Assembly (NCBI GenBank): GCA_963930655.1
Contig: OZ005603.1
Coordinates: 19,491,001-19,555,000 of the forward strand
Reading direction: 5' to 3'
Source: Myrica gale
Lineage: Eukaryota; Streptophyta; Magnoliopsida; Fagales; Myricaceae
Length of the DNA stretch: 64,000 nucleotides
Below are positions 12,796-24,104 of this stretch, one piece after another. Numbering within the stretch: position 1 is the first letter of the stretch; every line of letters starts with the position of its first letter. The position numbers and the translations under genes were made by a program. Under the pieces are notes generated by a model. It saw nothing but the letters and a program-made list of their open reading frames with translations, had not been told where the DNA came from and searched no databases.

Positions 12796-13040
12796 AGTTC
12801 GATCTTCAAGATGTGATTGAACTTATATTATGGGATTTGTGGTTAAATGTTGTTGTGGCCGACGGGATGCATCACAAAAAGGCCCCCCCGGGGGGAGGTG
12901 GCGAATTTGGTGGTTGGGGGAATGGGATTGGATGTTGTAATGTATACTAAACATTGGAAAGATGTTATTTGCGCTGTGAACTAAAAGTCCTGATATGATT
13001 TTGGACAAAAACACTCGTCTCATGTTCTGAAAGTGCACTC
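12796..13040 (+). other. 3' untranslated region of UBC22
   Basis: This follows the TAA at 12793-12795 and contains a G/C run at about 12885-12900 that stands out from the AT-rich surroundings. The polyadenylation site is not certain; transcription probably ends near 13.0 kb. Confidence 0.4.
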
Positions 13041-14096
13041 TTGCGTTTTAGCTTTAATTTGGTATGCTGGCTCTTGTGTCCACCATGGTTCTAGAAGGTG
13101 AATATGCCTCTGTTATAATGGCTCTCAGCTCTCTTGCCAGCTTCCTTCTGTCGTGTGGTATCCAGTAAAAGTACAGACTCGTCAGGAAGCATACATACCC
13201 TAGTTTGTTCAGACCCTCTTGAAAAAAAAAAACGTGGCAGTTGGGAACTGTTGGGCTACTATTCTCTAACTTTTTGTTTCTGTTAGCCCAAGGTTTCCGA
13301 GTAGCCTTATAGAATTGATCTTGATGATTACAAACAATGTCATAAGTTTCAAATGAACTTCAAACGTGTAGAGGTTTGCTTTTTTTAAGAGCAATAATAA
13401 AACGATTTTTGAAGCTTTCTATCAAATTATCAAGATTAAATTGTGTAAATTTTCATTTTTAAGGTGCTTCATGCGCCAAAGACTCTTGTAAGCTCAAAAT
13501 ATTATCTTAAATTTTGGAGAAACATGATAGTCACAGTCTCATATTTATGGGACAAAATCAATCACCACTCTCAAATTCTAATATATTTTATTATGTCCTT
13601 CATGTTTCAAAAACAATCAATCATCGCCCTCCGTTTGATTTGGTCGTTAAGTAATACGAAATTTTGTAATTGTGAATTAAGTGAAATGACCTTCCAAGAT
13701 AAAATTAGAAAGAGAAAGTTAAATAAATATAAAAAAGATAAAGTTTCTAGATTTTTATTTTTCATGTGCTTAAATGGTCATATCAAATTGAAGGCGAGAA
13801 TTAATTATTTTATAAACATAAGGGATTTAATGAAATATACTGAAACTTTGAGAGGACTGATTAATTTTTGTCTATATATATGAGACGTATTATAATGTTA
13901 TTAAAATTTTTGTAAACGATAGTCTACGTCAAGATCAAATGAGTCAACTTCGTGAGGCGCTGAATGAGTGAGTCAACACCACTGCGACAATTTTAATTTT
14001 ACTTATAACGTTCAAGGTTAATTTCTAAAAAGAAAAAGTTGCGTATAATGAAGTTTTATTTGACTTCTAAGTATTCGAGGAAATGGAGTTTCTTTC
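13041..14096. other. Intergenic, AT-rich
   Basis: No gene recognised. A 139-codon + strand ORF at 13464-13883 is AT-driven, has no domain I know, and is treated as chance. Confidence 0.5.
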
Positions 14097-14576
14097 AGCT
14101 TAACTAGGGCTGCACACCCACACCGGAAGTTTCCGGTGGAACCGGCACCTGGTTACCGGTACTCGGCTTCACCGGTGTTGGTGCCGGTTTGCACTTTTTT
14201 GCGAAATCCCGGGATAATCCTGGGTCCCGGTTTACCCGACACCGATTTCCCGGGTACCTGGAACCAAAATTTATTTTTTACTACAAAACGACGTAGTTTC
14301 TCTAAAGAGAAACTACGATGTTTCACTTCCCCAACCCCAACCCTATATTTTCTTCGACAGTCACCCCCTCCCCCAATTTCTATTTTCCCGACATCCCCCC
14401 CACTCGTCGTCGTGGCTCTCTCTCTCTCCCTACTCTCCCTCTCCTGCGCACAGGCGGCACATCCCCTTCGTCGTGCCCCTCTCTCTCTATCCCTACTTTC
14501 CCTCTCTTGCTTTTCCCCTTTTCCCGGTTGAATTCCATGGGTTTGATGCAAGGTTTTTATTTGTGTTTGTGTTGTA

Positions 14577-14735
14577 GGAGGAGGCGTGGGAGTTCTTATT
14601 TTGAAGCAGTGAGGAAGCAGGTTGAATTCTTCGGTTCTTCCTCATCTCCTTCGCTGGAGAAGCAGTTCGAGGACTTCGGCGAAGCTCATGTATGCCAGTC
14701 TCCTTCTAGTCCACCAATCTCGCCCAACTCCTGGT
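14577..14735 (+). pseudogene. Exon-like segment of unknown origin in the hAT element
   Basis: The segment starts after a TTGTAG-like acceptor and ends before a CTGGTAATAC donor-like site. It reads openly as about 52 residues rich in Ser, Pro and charged residues, including SYFEAVRKQVEFFG and LEKQFEDFGEAH. Its base composition is higher in GC than the introns around it. I do not recognise the family. It may be the first exon of the same source gene as the RecQ piece downstream, or a different capture. Confidence 0.35.
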
Positions 14736-15537
14736 AATACAACAATTTCTCCCGTTCAATATTTCATTTTTTTCCTAGATGTATATCATGGAATTGTATT
14801 TGTTTTCTGTTTGGTCAGTGAGAAAAATGGAGGAGAAAAGGTTGTGTTAGTGGAACGAAACGAGACATTAAATTTGAAAATGAAATTTTAAGTCATGTAT
14901 TTTAGAAACACCACGAGAAGAATGAAAGGAAAATCATTTCTTGGGCTCTGTTCCCCACAAAAATAAAAATTTTAGTTTAATCTCTTTGGGAGTTCTTGTT
15001 CTCTCAAATTTTGTAAGCTGAACAATGTTTAAATTGGAAACAAGAAGTTTCTTGGATACACTATTGCTGCCAACATGAACTAAATGAGTAGAACAAGAAG
15101 TTGTGTGATATATGAATGAAGTTGACTGTGAGGGTGTTTCTTGGATTCACTAGAAATTATCCATAGCTTCCTGATACTTTTGACATCAAGTTAGAATGAA
15201 AACAGTTGGAGTTCGGCCCTTCCAATGAGCAATGATTGTCTGTTGTTTAGACTAGAAGCAAAAATCCATTTAGACTAGAAGCAAAAATCCATTTTATCTT
15301 ATTGATCATGTTGAGTATCTATCTCACGTTCTTTCATTTGTTTTTCAAATATTTGTTATGAATACCAAAAATTTTTGGTCAGCCTGTAATCTTATATTAA
15401 CAATGATGGAAAGAAAACTTTTGGTGATCTCCTAACTTCACAACATTTATATGTGCGGTTGTGTGTGTAGATATATTTATCTACAATAGATCAATTGTTA
15501 TTGATGCTACACTTCCTCATTTTTCTATTTTAAACAG

Positions 15538-15619
15538 GCCTAGCTACCGTAAGCTTTCATCTTTGCGAAGCTGCCTTCCAGCTGTGCCAATTTTAGCTTT
15601 GACAGCCACAGCTGCTCCT
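15538..15619 (+). pseudogene. Captured RecQ-type DNA helicase exon fragment
   Basis: A polypyrimidine-AAACAG acceptor at 15537 is followed by codons for PSYRKLSSLRSCLPAVPILA and then LTATAAP. In RecQ helicases this block lies just after the DEAH box and includes helicase motif III (LALTATA). Homology stops right after Ala-Ala-Pro, where a RecQ protein would continue with KVQKDV-like residues; here the reading changes to unrelated sequence. The DEAH box itself and the rest of the helicase are absent, so it cannot encode an enzyme. The preserved acceptor suggests capture at the genomic DNA level rather than from cDNA. Confidence 0.75.
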
Positions 15620-16401
15620 CTACATTTTATCTGCAAATTTTCTGGTCAGTCTCTGCAAATTTTGTTTTTCCTCTGCATTTTCTCATTTGTGAACCCTTAG
15701 TCATTCTATGATCTCCCCGAGGTTGTTTTGGTTGCTCTATGAGGGTACAATCCTACGAGTGTAAATTCCATAGTTGTTCTAATAGTTAGCTAGGCAATGT
15801 GTATGTATAATCTCATATTAAAATATGGTGAGGGATATACCTATAACTATACTGCTTTCTGTCTGTAGTAAACCTCTTTTATCAGGAACTTTGAGAATGT
15901 GAACATCTATGTTTCGTTGGTGGATGTAGGATATTGCAAATGCTTGTTTTATATAAACTAGGACAATGTATTTTTATTGCTAGTGGTAGGACCTTTGTTG
16001 CAGGCTCAGAACTATTTTTTTGCAACTTAACTTCCAGTACACACTTGGACTCTGCTAATTGAATACTCTATTTGTTATCACAAAGTTATCAACCTTAGAA
16101 GTTGGGATGAGATTTTCTTTGGTTGAGTTCTTTGTAATATTTATTAGATTAATACTAGAACTGTGTTCATTGAATGCTCTATTATGTGTCTTTTCTTTTC
16201 TTGCATTATTTTTCCTTGAATGTCAATTACATTACAATGGGCCAAATGCGTAATATGCTAAAAAAATCGCTTAATATGAATGTAGGATAACCGGAAACTG
16301 CCACCGCTAAGGGCCGGTTTTTGCCCTTAACGGTGTAGGTGTAGGTGACAATTTTTTGAAAACCGACACCTACACCGGGATTGTGCAGCCCTAAGCTTAA
16401 C

Positions 16402-17409
16402 TGCTGGTCCACTAGAGCATTTCACTCTTTGATTTATTACAGTTACCACATTTATTACTTAAAACCCTTCTTGAACCATCTCTCTTTCTCACCGAAACCC
16501 TAGAATTCGATTTCTCTTCCCATATAAAACTCGTTCTCTCTCTCAAGAAAATCTATTCTTCATCTCTTGGGTTCTCAATTCTCTCTGGTTATCTCTTCTC
16601 CTTGCGTCAAGTGTGTTTGGGGTAAGTTTTGAAATTCGATTAATTCAAACCAAATTAGGTAAGCGCGCGCGGATTAATACTATTTTCTAGAAAAATGCCA
16701 AAGGGCGAAAATAGAGTTTTAAATATCATGGAATATTATTATTTCATAATTGTTAATATTTTATGTGAAAATAAAATTATTATTATTTCCAAAATAAATT
16801 TATCAAATGTTAACATTTATTCTAGACGCGAATATAGAATGTTAAATACATGCCAGTATCAATACTATTTCATTCTGTATGGATTTACATTTATTGCTAT
16901 AAATTCTCATAATATATCTAATTGTTACCTATATGATCTGTCTTCTACTTGATTTAATTTATGTTCTGTTATTAAATTATGTTATCCACGTCGAGACTAG
17001 GACTTGGATCCAGTCCTAATCTGGGTCTTATAGCTACGTCTGAAACTCCAAACCCCGTTTGGCATTTGTTGAACTCAACCTTGGTCTGCAACCAAGGTCT
17101 GACTCAAGAGCCTAGTAGACAGAGCTGCAGCTGAACAAGTGGGCCCTCTATGCACGCTGATGTCTTCCTTTTGCAAGGTACTTCTAATATTCTACCTACA
17201 AAATGGATGATTTTTCCCTCAAGCTATCGTCGACCACATGCACGCTGATGTGTTTCACTAGCTTTCAAAGGGATTTTGTTGTCTTTTAGCTAAGTTCTTT
17301 TACGTTGTGATTTTTTTTTTCAGATTAATTAATACACATGCATCATTGATTGATGTCCCTCATGAGTTTGTTTTAACTCTACTGCTTCGCTGTCTTTCGT
17401 TGCACTGTT
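16402..17409. other. Possible promoter and first leader exon of a disrupted gene
   Basis: 16440-16622 looks like a plant gene start: a CATATAAAACT TATA-like motif at about 16519, then a CT-rich leader with an AAACCCTAGA motif upstream, and a GGGGTAAGTTT donor-like site at about 16620. No coding exon could be attached to it. The sequence is then cut by the Copia element at 17415. The rest is AT-rich, with a MITE-like stretch near 17.0-17.2 kb that I could not delimit. Confidence 0.35.
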
Positions 17410-17414
17410 AGTAT

Positions 17415-17978
17415 TGATAGTTTATATGCGGAATTAAACTATAAACAATCAACATGTTTTCAACAAAACATCAACCAAGATTATGATTACAATTTCAGAT
17501 TCGATTCCATACCTGAGACAGGAATATAGGAACCTACAAACCTTAAGCCGTTTTACGATCCAATCCAAAGCTCCAGCAATTCAGAACAGCAACTCAGATG
17601 TGTTGCCTCCTAAGGGATTTATGTCACTCTCTCGTTATCGGGATTTCCCTAATAGGTTATGATGGCCAACCCCTTGAATATAACAATTATATTTATAGGC
17701 CTTGGAAAAACCCTAGAAAGAGCATGAGACATAGGATCCTTAGGGATCTCAAATTCCTGTCGTCGGATAACACTGAAGAACTCTTCTTCTAATACAATTA
17801 AGGCTTCTACTAATTACAATCAAGTCCATCAACATATTGTAATTGACCCCTGGAATTTTGAGATTATTGCAAATATGCCCCTTTACATACAATTAATTCC
17901 TTCCACCATACTATATTCTATATGAGATATTAGAACCGGATTAATCAATTTGGTTATCGAGGGCACATAATTCTAACA
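17415..17978 (-). repeat. 3' LTR of the Copia element
   Basis: 564 bp, beginning TGATAGTTTATATGCGG and ending CATAATTCTAACA in window orientation. By eye it differs from the other LTR at about 14 positions, including one 2-bp length difference, roughly 2.5 percent. That points to a fairly young insertion, though not a very recent one. Confidence 0.95.
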
Positions 17979-18838
17979 ATCTCCCACTTGCCCTCAGAAC
18001 CAAATATCACCGTCATGTCCCTATCTCATGTAAACTTGATTTCTTAGTTCATAACTCAGTTGGACCACAAAACAATTTTGAAATATATATCATATACTTT
18101 TATGTATTCATAAAATAGTTTTGTAAAATACTCCGGCCGAATTCTTTTGGTCCAACTCTTTCATGAACACTAACTGAATATACTGTCTTTCCAAAAGACT
18201 GGTGGATTCCTTGTTGATCATTCATACCACTCAATCATCACGCACACAACCCAACATGTCCAGATATAGTCCTGAATGAACATCACCGGTTGACAATATC
18301 AAAGCTGTGTACACAATTCATGAATAAATACAAACCTCTCAGGTCTAAGGACAATTGTGATAGAACAACCTTTAACCTGACAGTGATCATTTCCAAAAGG
18401 TGTTCTTAATCAGATCCTGTTCAGTGTATGTACTTCTTACATGACACCCACTCGTTTGCTTAAGGTCATACATCAATGATAGAATCAATCATTCTCCGCA
18501 CAACAAGTGTAGACTTTATGTTACAAAAGTCTAGAACACTTTCAGGCTTACAAGGAACTGAAAAATCATTATTATCTGTCTTTGATTCATTAATCTCTAG
18601 CATAATTTTTCTACAATGTTACCTGAACAAATATACATACATAACATCTCATGTTACGTATAAACCCATAACAACAACAATATATGTGAGAAACAAATAT
18701 ACTTTTATTATCAAATAATAAAGAAAATGTCAAGCCCAATCATACTTATATCTCAAACACATATCCTTAATATGTTTCTCACTCACTTTCTGAGATAAAG
18801 GCTTTGTAAACACAAATTCCGATGTAGATCTTCTATCA
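17979..18838 (-). other. 3' internal non-coding region of the Copia element
   Basis: About 860 bp between the end of the RNase H remnant and the 3' LTR. It contains blocks such as GACTGGTGGATTCCTTGTTGA and CTCAGGTCTAAGGA that recur in the solo LTR at 49.4-50.7 kb in the same order. Non-coding. Confidence 0.8.
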
Positions 18839-19378
18839 TCAATGTCTGATTGAAAATCCGAATTTGTATATCCCCTGGACAGACAAATCCTCACTGTCAT
18901 ACACTAAGAAATAATGTTTTGTATTTCTCAAATACCTAAGGATATGTTTCACTGCTGACCAATGTTCTGGATCTGGATTGGATTGATATCTACTCACAAC
19001 GCTAACTGCATGACTGATATCAGGCCTAGTGCAAAGCATAGCATACATGAGACTCCCTACAGCCGAAGCATAATGGCAGTTACTCATCTTCTCTCTTTCT
19101 TCAAGTGTTTTTGGACACATTTGCTTAGAGAGATGAATTCCATGTCTGAAGGCTAGAAACTCTTTCTTGGAATTTATCATGCTAAATCTAGCCAATATCC
19201 TGTCAATATAATTTACATGTGAGAGACTCAATAATCTCTTCTTTCGGTCTCTAAACACTTTAATCTCTTCTATCAGTCCTTGATCCCATCTTATCCACAT
19301 TAAACCTTTTAACATGAGCTGGACAACCTCATATCTTAAAATGATTAAAACTTGGCTTCTTGCTAGTCCATAACTCAT
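18839..19378 (-). pseudogene. Copia RT end/RNase H remnant
   Basis: The - strand ORF gives the late part of a Copia polyprotein. It has LSLSHVNYIDRILARFSM-like residues, then CPKTLEEREKMSN, then SAVGSLMYAMLCTRPDISHA and WSAVKHILRYLRNTKHY, which are standard blocks between reverse transcriptase and RNase H. The YVDD catalytic region and most of the RT fingers and palm, expected upstream, are absent. The integrase reading from the right runs almost straight into this block near 19330-19380, so a deletion of well over 1 kb must have joined them. The final RNase H part is also lost. Confidence 0.9.
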
Positions 19379-19994
19379 ATGGGGTATTAGGAATTGATTT
19401 TGTAGGGATCCTGTTTAACAAGTAAATAGCGGTCTCCAAAGCATGTCCCCAAAATGATATGGGCAACTCAGATATGCTCATCATGGAACGAACCATATCC
19501 AATAGGGTTCTATTCCTTCTCTCTGCAACACCATTATGTTGTGGTGTGCTTGGTGGTGTGAGTTGAGATATGATTCCATTATCTTTAAGATAAACTTTAA
19601 AATCATCCAAGAGATATTTGCCTCCCCTATCGGAACAAATCATTTTAATGGACTTTCCAATCTGTTTCTCAACTTCATTGTGGAATTCCTTGAACTTTTC
19701 AAAAGATTCCGATATATGCTTCATCAGGTATAGATAACCATACCTGGAATAATCATTAATGAAAGTAATGAAATAAGAGAAACCTCCTCTTGCCATGTGG
19801 TTGAAGGGACCACAAACATCAGTATGTATTAATCCTAATACTTTTGTGGCTCTTATTCTTTTTCCTGTAAAAGGACTTTTGATCATCTTTCCTTGCAAGC
19901 AGGGCTCACAGATTGGATAGGGCTCAATTTTCAGAAATTGCAATAGTCCATCCCTTACCAATCTATTGATCCTATTAATATTGGCATGACCCAA
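19329..19994 (-). pseudogene. Copia integrase (partial polyprotein)
   Basis: 221 codons on the - strand. An N-terminal zinc-binding remnant (MGHANIN, then CEPCLQGKM) is followed by the catalytic core with all three acidic residues in context: the first Asp in GLIHTDVCGPF, the second in CSDRGGKYL and the Glu in NGVAERRNRTL. The reading continues to ELWTSKKPSFNHF, then breaks at the deletion junction. A TAG at 19998-20000 region separates it from the gag/protease frame. The active-site triad looks intact but the polyprotein is not continuous. Confidence 0.93.
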
Positions 19995-20004
19995 GTCTTA
20001 GATG

Positions 20005-21221
20005 TCACAAGTAGGTTGAATTAACATCCTTCTTCATCTTATGGGATAACACACTCGAATCATCATTCTCAACATTATTCAAAGAATTATCAACATTTAA
20101 AAGATAAAGACCATCATAAATAATTCCAAAAGCAACAAATTTATTTTGAAACTTTATAACAAGTTTTGAATTGAAAAGAAACGCATATCCAGATAAAACA
20201 AGTTTCGAAACAGAAATCAAATTTCTACGTACTTCTGGAACATAAAGACAGTCTTCTAGAATTAAAATTCTATTATTTGATACTTCTAAAACAAACACTC
20301 CGATGGCGGTCGCTGCAACAGTTGCACCCGTCCCCATCTTAAGGATTAACTCCCCTTCATGGAGCTTTCTGGTCTCCTTTAACCCTTCAGAAGGTTTGCC
20401 CTTTTTAAGAGAAGCTGAGTAAACTCGACAATTTCTCTTCCAGTGACCGGACTTGTCGCAATGGAAACAATTTCCTTTGCCAATGTTCTTGTCATCTCTT
20501 TTGTTTCCTTGTCCACCTTGCACATTCTTAACTGCCTGAAACCCCATATTATTTTGCTTGAATTTCTTAAACTTGGGTTTCAGTTTCATAGAGGCATTAG
20601 ATTTCTTTGTGACCATCACAGTAGGTTCGTCCTTCTTGATGAGATCTTAAGCTGATTGCAACATATTGAGCAACTCTGACAATGTCACACTCATCTTATT
20701 CATATTATAATTAAGGACAAACTGATTGAAAGAATCAGGCAGAGATGAAAGAATGGCATCAACTTTTGTGTCACTATCCATCTCAGCTCCCAAAAAATGT
20801 TGATGAAAGAAATCATCTTCAAGACATGATCCCGAACTGGGCTCCCTTCCACCATTTTTGTGGACATCAAATTCTTAATAGCAGTCTGCCTAGCAGATCT
20901 GCTCTGCTCTCCGAACATTTCCTAGAGATGCAACCTAGTGCCTGCAGCTGTAGCTATGCCCTCACAATCTTTCTACAAAACATTTGAGATTGAAGCCATA
21001 ATATAACACTTTGTCATATTATCATCATCATGCCACTTGTTAAAGACTTTCTTTTTTTCCTCAGTGGCATTGTCCAGGGCAAGCTCAGGTGTCTCAGAGG
21101 TTAGAACATAACCGATCTTATCGGCTGAGAGAACAATCATAAGATTTCTCTTACAATCAATATAATTCGGTTCTGTCAACCGATTGTCATCCAGAATCCT
21201 AGCCAAAGGATTAAAAGTCAT
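20005..21221 (-). pseudogene. Copia gag and protease region, broken
   Basis: 20973-21221 gives the gag N-terminus (FNPLARILDDNRLTEPNYID), 20700-20918 its middle, and 20005-20619 the nucleocapsid and protease part, with interrupting stops. The CCHC zinc knuckle reads CFHCDKSGHWKRNC. The following segment (MGTGATVAATAIG ... YVPEVRRNLISVSKL) is where Copia elements have the protease/GAG-pre-integrase domain; a clear DSGA active site is not seen. Gag packages the retrotransposon RNA; here it cannot be made as one protein. Confidence 0.88.
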
Positions 21222-22577
21222 TTTGAATCTGCAAAATCATTCACATATATAATTCCATTAGATTCAGGTTTTTGAATAACTAATGGTACCACCCATCCGA
21301 ACAATAAACAAATATATCACATATATCACAATAATGAAAAACATAACATTTATATTTATAATATTCTAAATGGGTATTGAGAACCTCTACCTTACCTGCA
21401 ACAACAAATCCATTTTGGTACTCATTGTACACATCTTGTAAAGGCGAATAGCTACTATTCATCAAAATTTACATCATATGTAAAATATTTTAAAATATTT
21501 GTGATTCTCGATTTACTTTTGGTATACTTAAATAAACACATCTTGTACCATTTTAGCACTAGCGTTTATTTGGTTTGTGCATTCCATTATCTAAGTGTGT
21601 TCCAAATACTTGCGAGGTATGTAACTATTTTAGTAGACACTCCCACTAAGATGTAGACACTTATCTTCCCAAGAGATAAACAAGAAAATTTTACAAAATT
21701 AAAATCGGTTTTATCCATTTTGGCTTCAACCAATTTTAATCAAGTAAAACTCCTACTTATTGATAATAGAGACTAGAGGAAAAATTATTATAATTAATCC
21801 TATTTAGCACCAAAAATTGGAAGACAAATTTCCAATTTTTTTTTTTATTTCTGTCGGTCAACCATTGACCGTTGACCGGTCGGACCGGTCAAACTGGTCA
21901 GATCCTTTTCCGAACTGGTCAAATCGGTTGGCTCTGGACCGGTCAGACCGGTCTTGCCCTGGACCAGTCAAACCGGCCCGCTTGGCAGTGAGCTGCGTTC
22001 ACAACCCGGCCTGACCCAAGTTTTTTTTTAAAATAATGACCCAGCCCAACGTTTGGGCTGGGCTTCTAGGCCGGTGGGCCGGGTAGGGAAAAAATGGCCT
22101 ACCCGTTTGGCCCAAGCGGGTGACCCGAGCATAGCATTGCCTGGGCGCCGCTTAGGCACCCATGGAGAGGGGACTGCGGTCAGCACAGCTGGCCGCCGTC
22201 TGTCACTGGCTGCCTTTTGAGGCTAAGAAGCCTCTCACACCCGTGTCTCACACGGGTGTGATGGTGGTGGTCGACGACCTTATGGTCGCCGGACCTCCAC
22301 CTACTCTGGTCAGAGAGCTGCCCCAGTCATACTGGGTGCCCCTCCGACCACTAGTGCGGCGGCTGTCATCCTATGGCCACCGACCACACTAGTTTTTTTT
22401 TCGTTACTGTTCATCACTTTTATAAAATAGATTTTATAAAACAAAACTTTAACAATAAATCGAATTTCATGAATAGTAACTATTAAAAGTTATTCACTTT
22501 TGATTCTCAATCAAAATTCAGCAAAGTTCATATAATCCAACAATTGCAATCATGTGAACCTAACGCTCCGATACCAT
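21222..22577 (-). other. 5' leader of the Copia element with CCGGTC repeats
   Basis: About 1.35 kb between the 5' LTR and gag, longer than a typical leader. 21855-21985 is packed with GACCGGTC-type palindromes (at least six near-copies). Next to it, 22040-22390 is GC-rich, in contrast to the AT-rich remainder. No protein recognised; the ORF at 22162-22392 reflects this composition. Confidence 0.65.
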
Positions 22578-23141
22578 TGATAGTTTATTTACGGAATTAA
22601 ACTATAAACAATCAACATGTTTTCAACAAAACATCAACCAAGATTATGATTACAATTTCGGATTCGATTCCATACCTGAGACAGGAATATAGGAACCTAC
22701 AAACCTTAAGCCGCTTTACGATCCAATCCAAAGCTCCAACAATTCAGAACAACAACTCAGATGTGTTGCCTCCTAAGGGATTTATGTCACTCTCTCGTTA
22801 TCGGAATTTCCCTAATAGGTTCTGATGGCCAACCCCTTGAATATAACAATTATATTTATAGGCCTTGAAAAAACCCTAGAAAGAGCATGAGACATAGGAT
22901 CCTTAGGGATCTCAAATTCCTGTCGTCGGATAACACTGAAGAACTCTTCTTCTAATACAATTAAGGCTTCTACTAATTACAATCAAGTCCATCAACATAT
23001 TGTAATTGACCCCTGGAATTTAAGATTACTGCAAATATGCCCCTTTTACATACAATTAATTCCTTCCACCACACTATATTCAATATGAGATATTAGAACC
23101 GGATTAATCAATTTGGTTATCGAGGGCACATAATTCTAACA
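22578..23141 (-). repeat. 5' LTR of the Copia element
   Basis: 564 bp, TG...CA-bounded in window orientation (TGATAGTTTATTTACGG ... CATAATTCTAACA). The PBS lies at 22565-22576, one base away from the LTR end. Confidence 0.95.
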
Positions 23142-23146
23142 AGTAT

Positions 23147-24104
23147 TTATCTTCACTAACCTTGGAACATCTGTTTTCTTTGGTGCAATACCGATCGTAC
23201 AACTGGAGAGAGCAGGATCATGCTGGAGAGAGCCGATGTCTTCGTTTGAACTCTCCTTCTTGTGCGGGAGGCAATAGATTTATGGAGGAGACAGAAATGT
23301 CGTGGGTAGCAAGTGCAAATTCGTCTTTGTGCACTTCAGATCATCGATAAATGAAAAAGTAGCTCTGACCATGTGTAAGACAAAGCTGCTAATAAAGTCA
23401 CGCATTGACCAATTCTAACGTGCTGCTTTTGGTGGGGCCCAACTGCACTTTAACCAGAACAACGAATTGGAAGCAGCACGTGGAGTGTTAAGTCGTGGTC
23501 TGATAATGAGTTTCAAAGCTGAGATCTGCCCAAACACTGTTTTTGTAATCGGTTCTCAAGTCAGGTTTTAGGCCTCAAACCTGAGACCAGCCCAACTTCC
23601 AAACATGCCGTTAACGTTCGTCGTTAAGTCTTAATAAGACAAACTTCATTTTTTGTTGACTTAATTCGGTTGACCGACGATTAGGTCGTGACACAAGCCT
23701 GCCACAAGAGTAAATATGACTTTCTTTTAATGCCAAAAGGGATTTTTTATAATATTGGTAAATTTATTTTATTTACAAATTTTAACATCTGATCATGAAA
23801 AAAGTTATATTTTTATTCATTTTTTTATATTGTCTGCTTGTTGAGTTGTTGAACTGATATGAACAACTTTGATTTTAATTTTAATCGAATGCGTTAAATT
23901 TTTTTATCCTGTATATTTAACAATCCACAATTTGGATGAGCCAACACCATAAGAATCTACGAACATTTAGTGGATGATAATATTACCCTAGGAGTATTAA
24001 AACAACTTCCTTTACCAAAGGGACAAATCTGCAACTCTTGATAGGTGTGGTTAACGGTAGTGTATGTGACTGTTTGGAGAAAATCGTCACAACAATTGAT
24101 GAAA
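23147..24104. other. Sequence right of the Copia insertion
   Basis: No gene recognised. This is the continuation of the locus interrupted at 17414. A 62-codon ORF at 23162-23350 has no recognisable domain. Confidence 0.4.

Larger units (their letters stand above)
14097..16401. mobile_element. hAT-family element with captured gene pieces (Pack-hAT)
   Basis: The element occupies 14105-16393 (2289 bp). Its ends are inverted copies, TAGGGCTGCACA at the left and TGTGCAGCCCTA at the right, followed inward on both sides by CCGG-rich subterminal sequence. An identical 8-bp direct repeat, AGCTTAAC, flanks it at 14097-14104 and 16394-16401, the target-duplication length of hAT transposons. No transposase is present. 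Inside are a pyrimidine-rich leader-like stretch (14320-14530), an exon-like segment (14577-14735) ending at a GTAATA donor, and a RecQ-helicase exon fragment (15538-15619). A tandem direct repeat of about 23 bp lies at 15247-15293. Movement would need transposase from another element. Confidence 0.88.
17410..23146 (-). mobile_element. Copia LTR retrotransposon, internally deleted
   Basis: The element spans 17415-23141 (5727 bp) and is flanked by the 5-bp direct repeat AGTAT (17410-17414 and 23142-23146). Both LTRs are 564 bp and TG...CA-bounded. Genes read on the - strand, so the 5' LTR is at the right. The primer-binding site next to it, TGGTATCGGAGC on the - strand (22565-22576), fits initiator-tRNA-Met priming with one mismatch to the common plant Copia form. 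A purine-rich tract (17979-17995, - strand) precedes the 3' LTR. Gag and integrase are readable but broken; nearly all of reverse transcriptase is missing. Element order (protease before integrase before RT/RNase H) is that of Copia. Confidence 0.95.

Noticed and set aside
13464-13883. 139-codon ORF
   Set aside because: AT-driven, no recognisable family.
14136-14551. Overlapping long ORFs on both strands
   Set aside because: Low-complexity reading of a CT-rich stretch in the Pack-hAT.
22162-22392. 76-codon ORF in the Copia leader
   Set aside because: GC-rich composition and no similarity; not a standard Copia gene.
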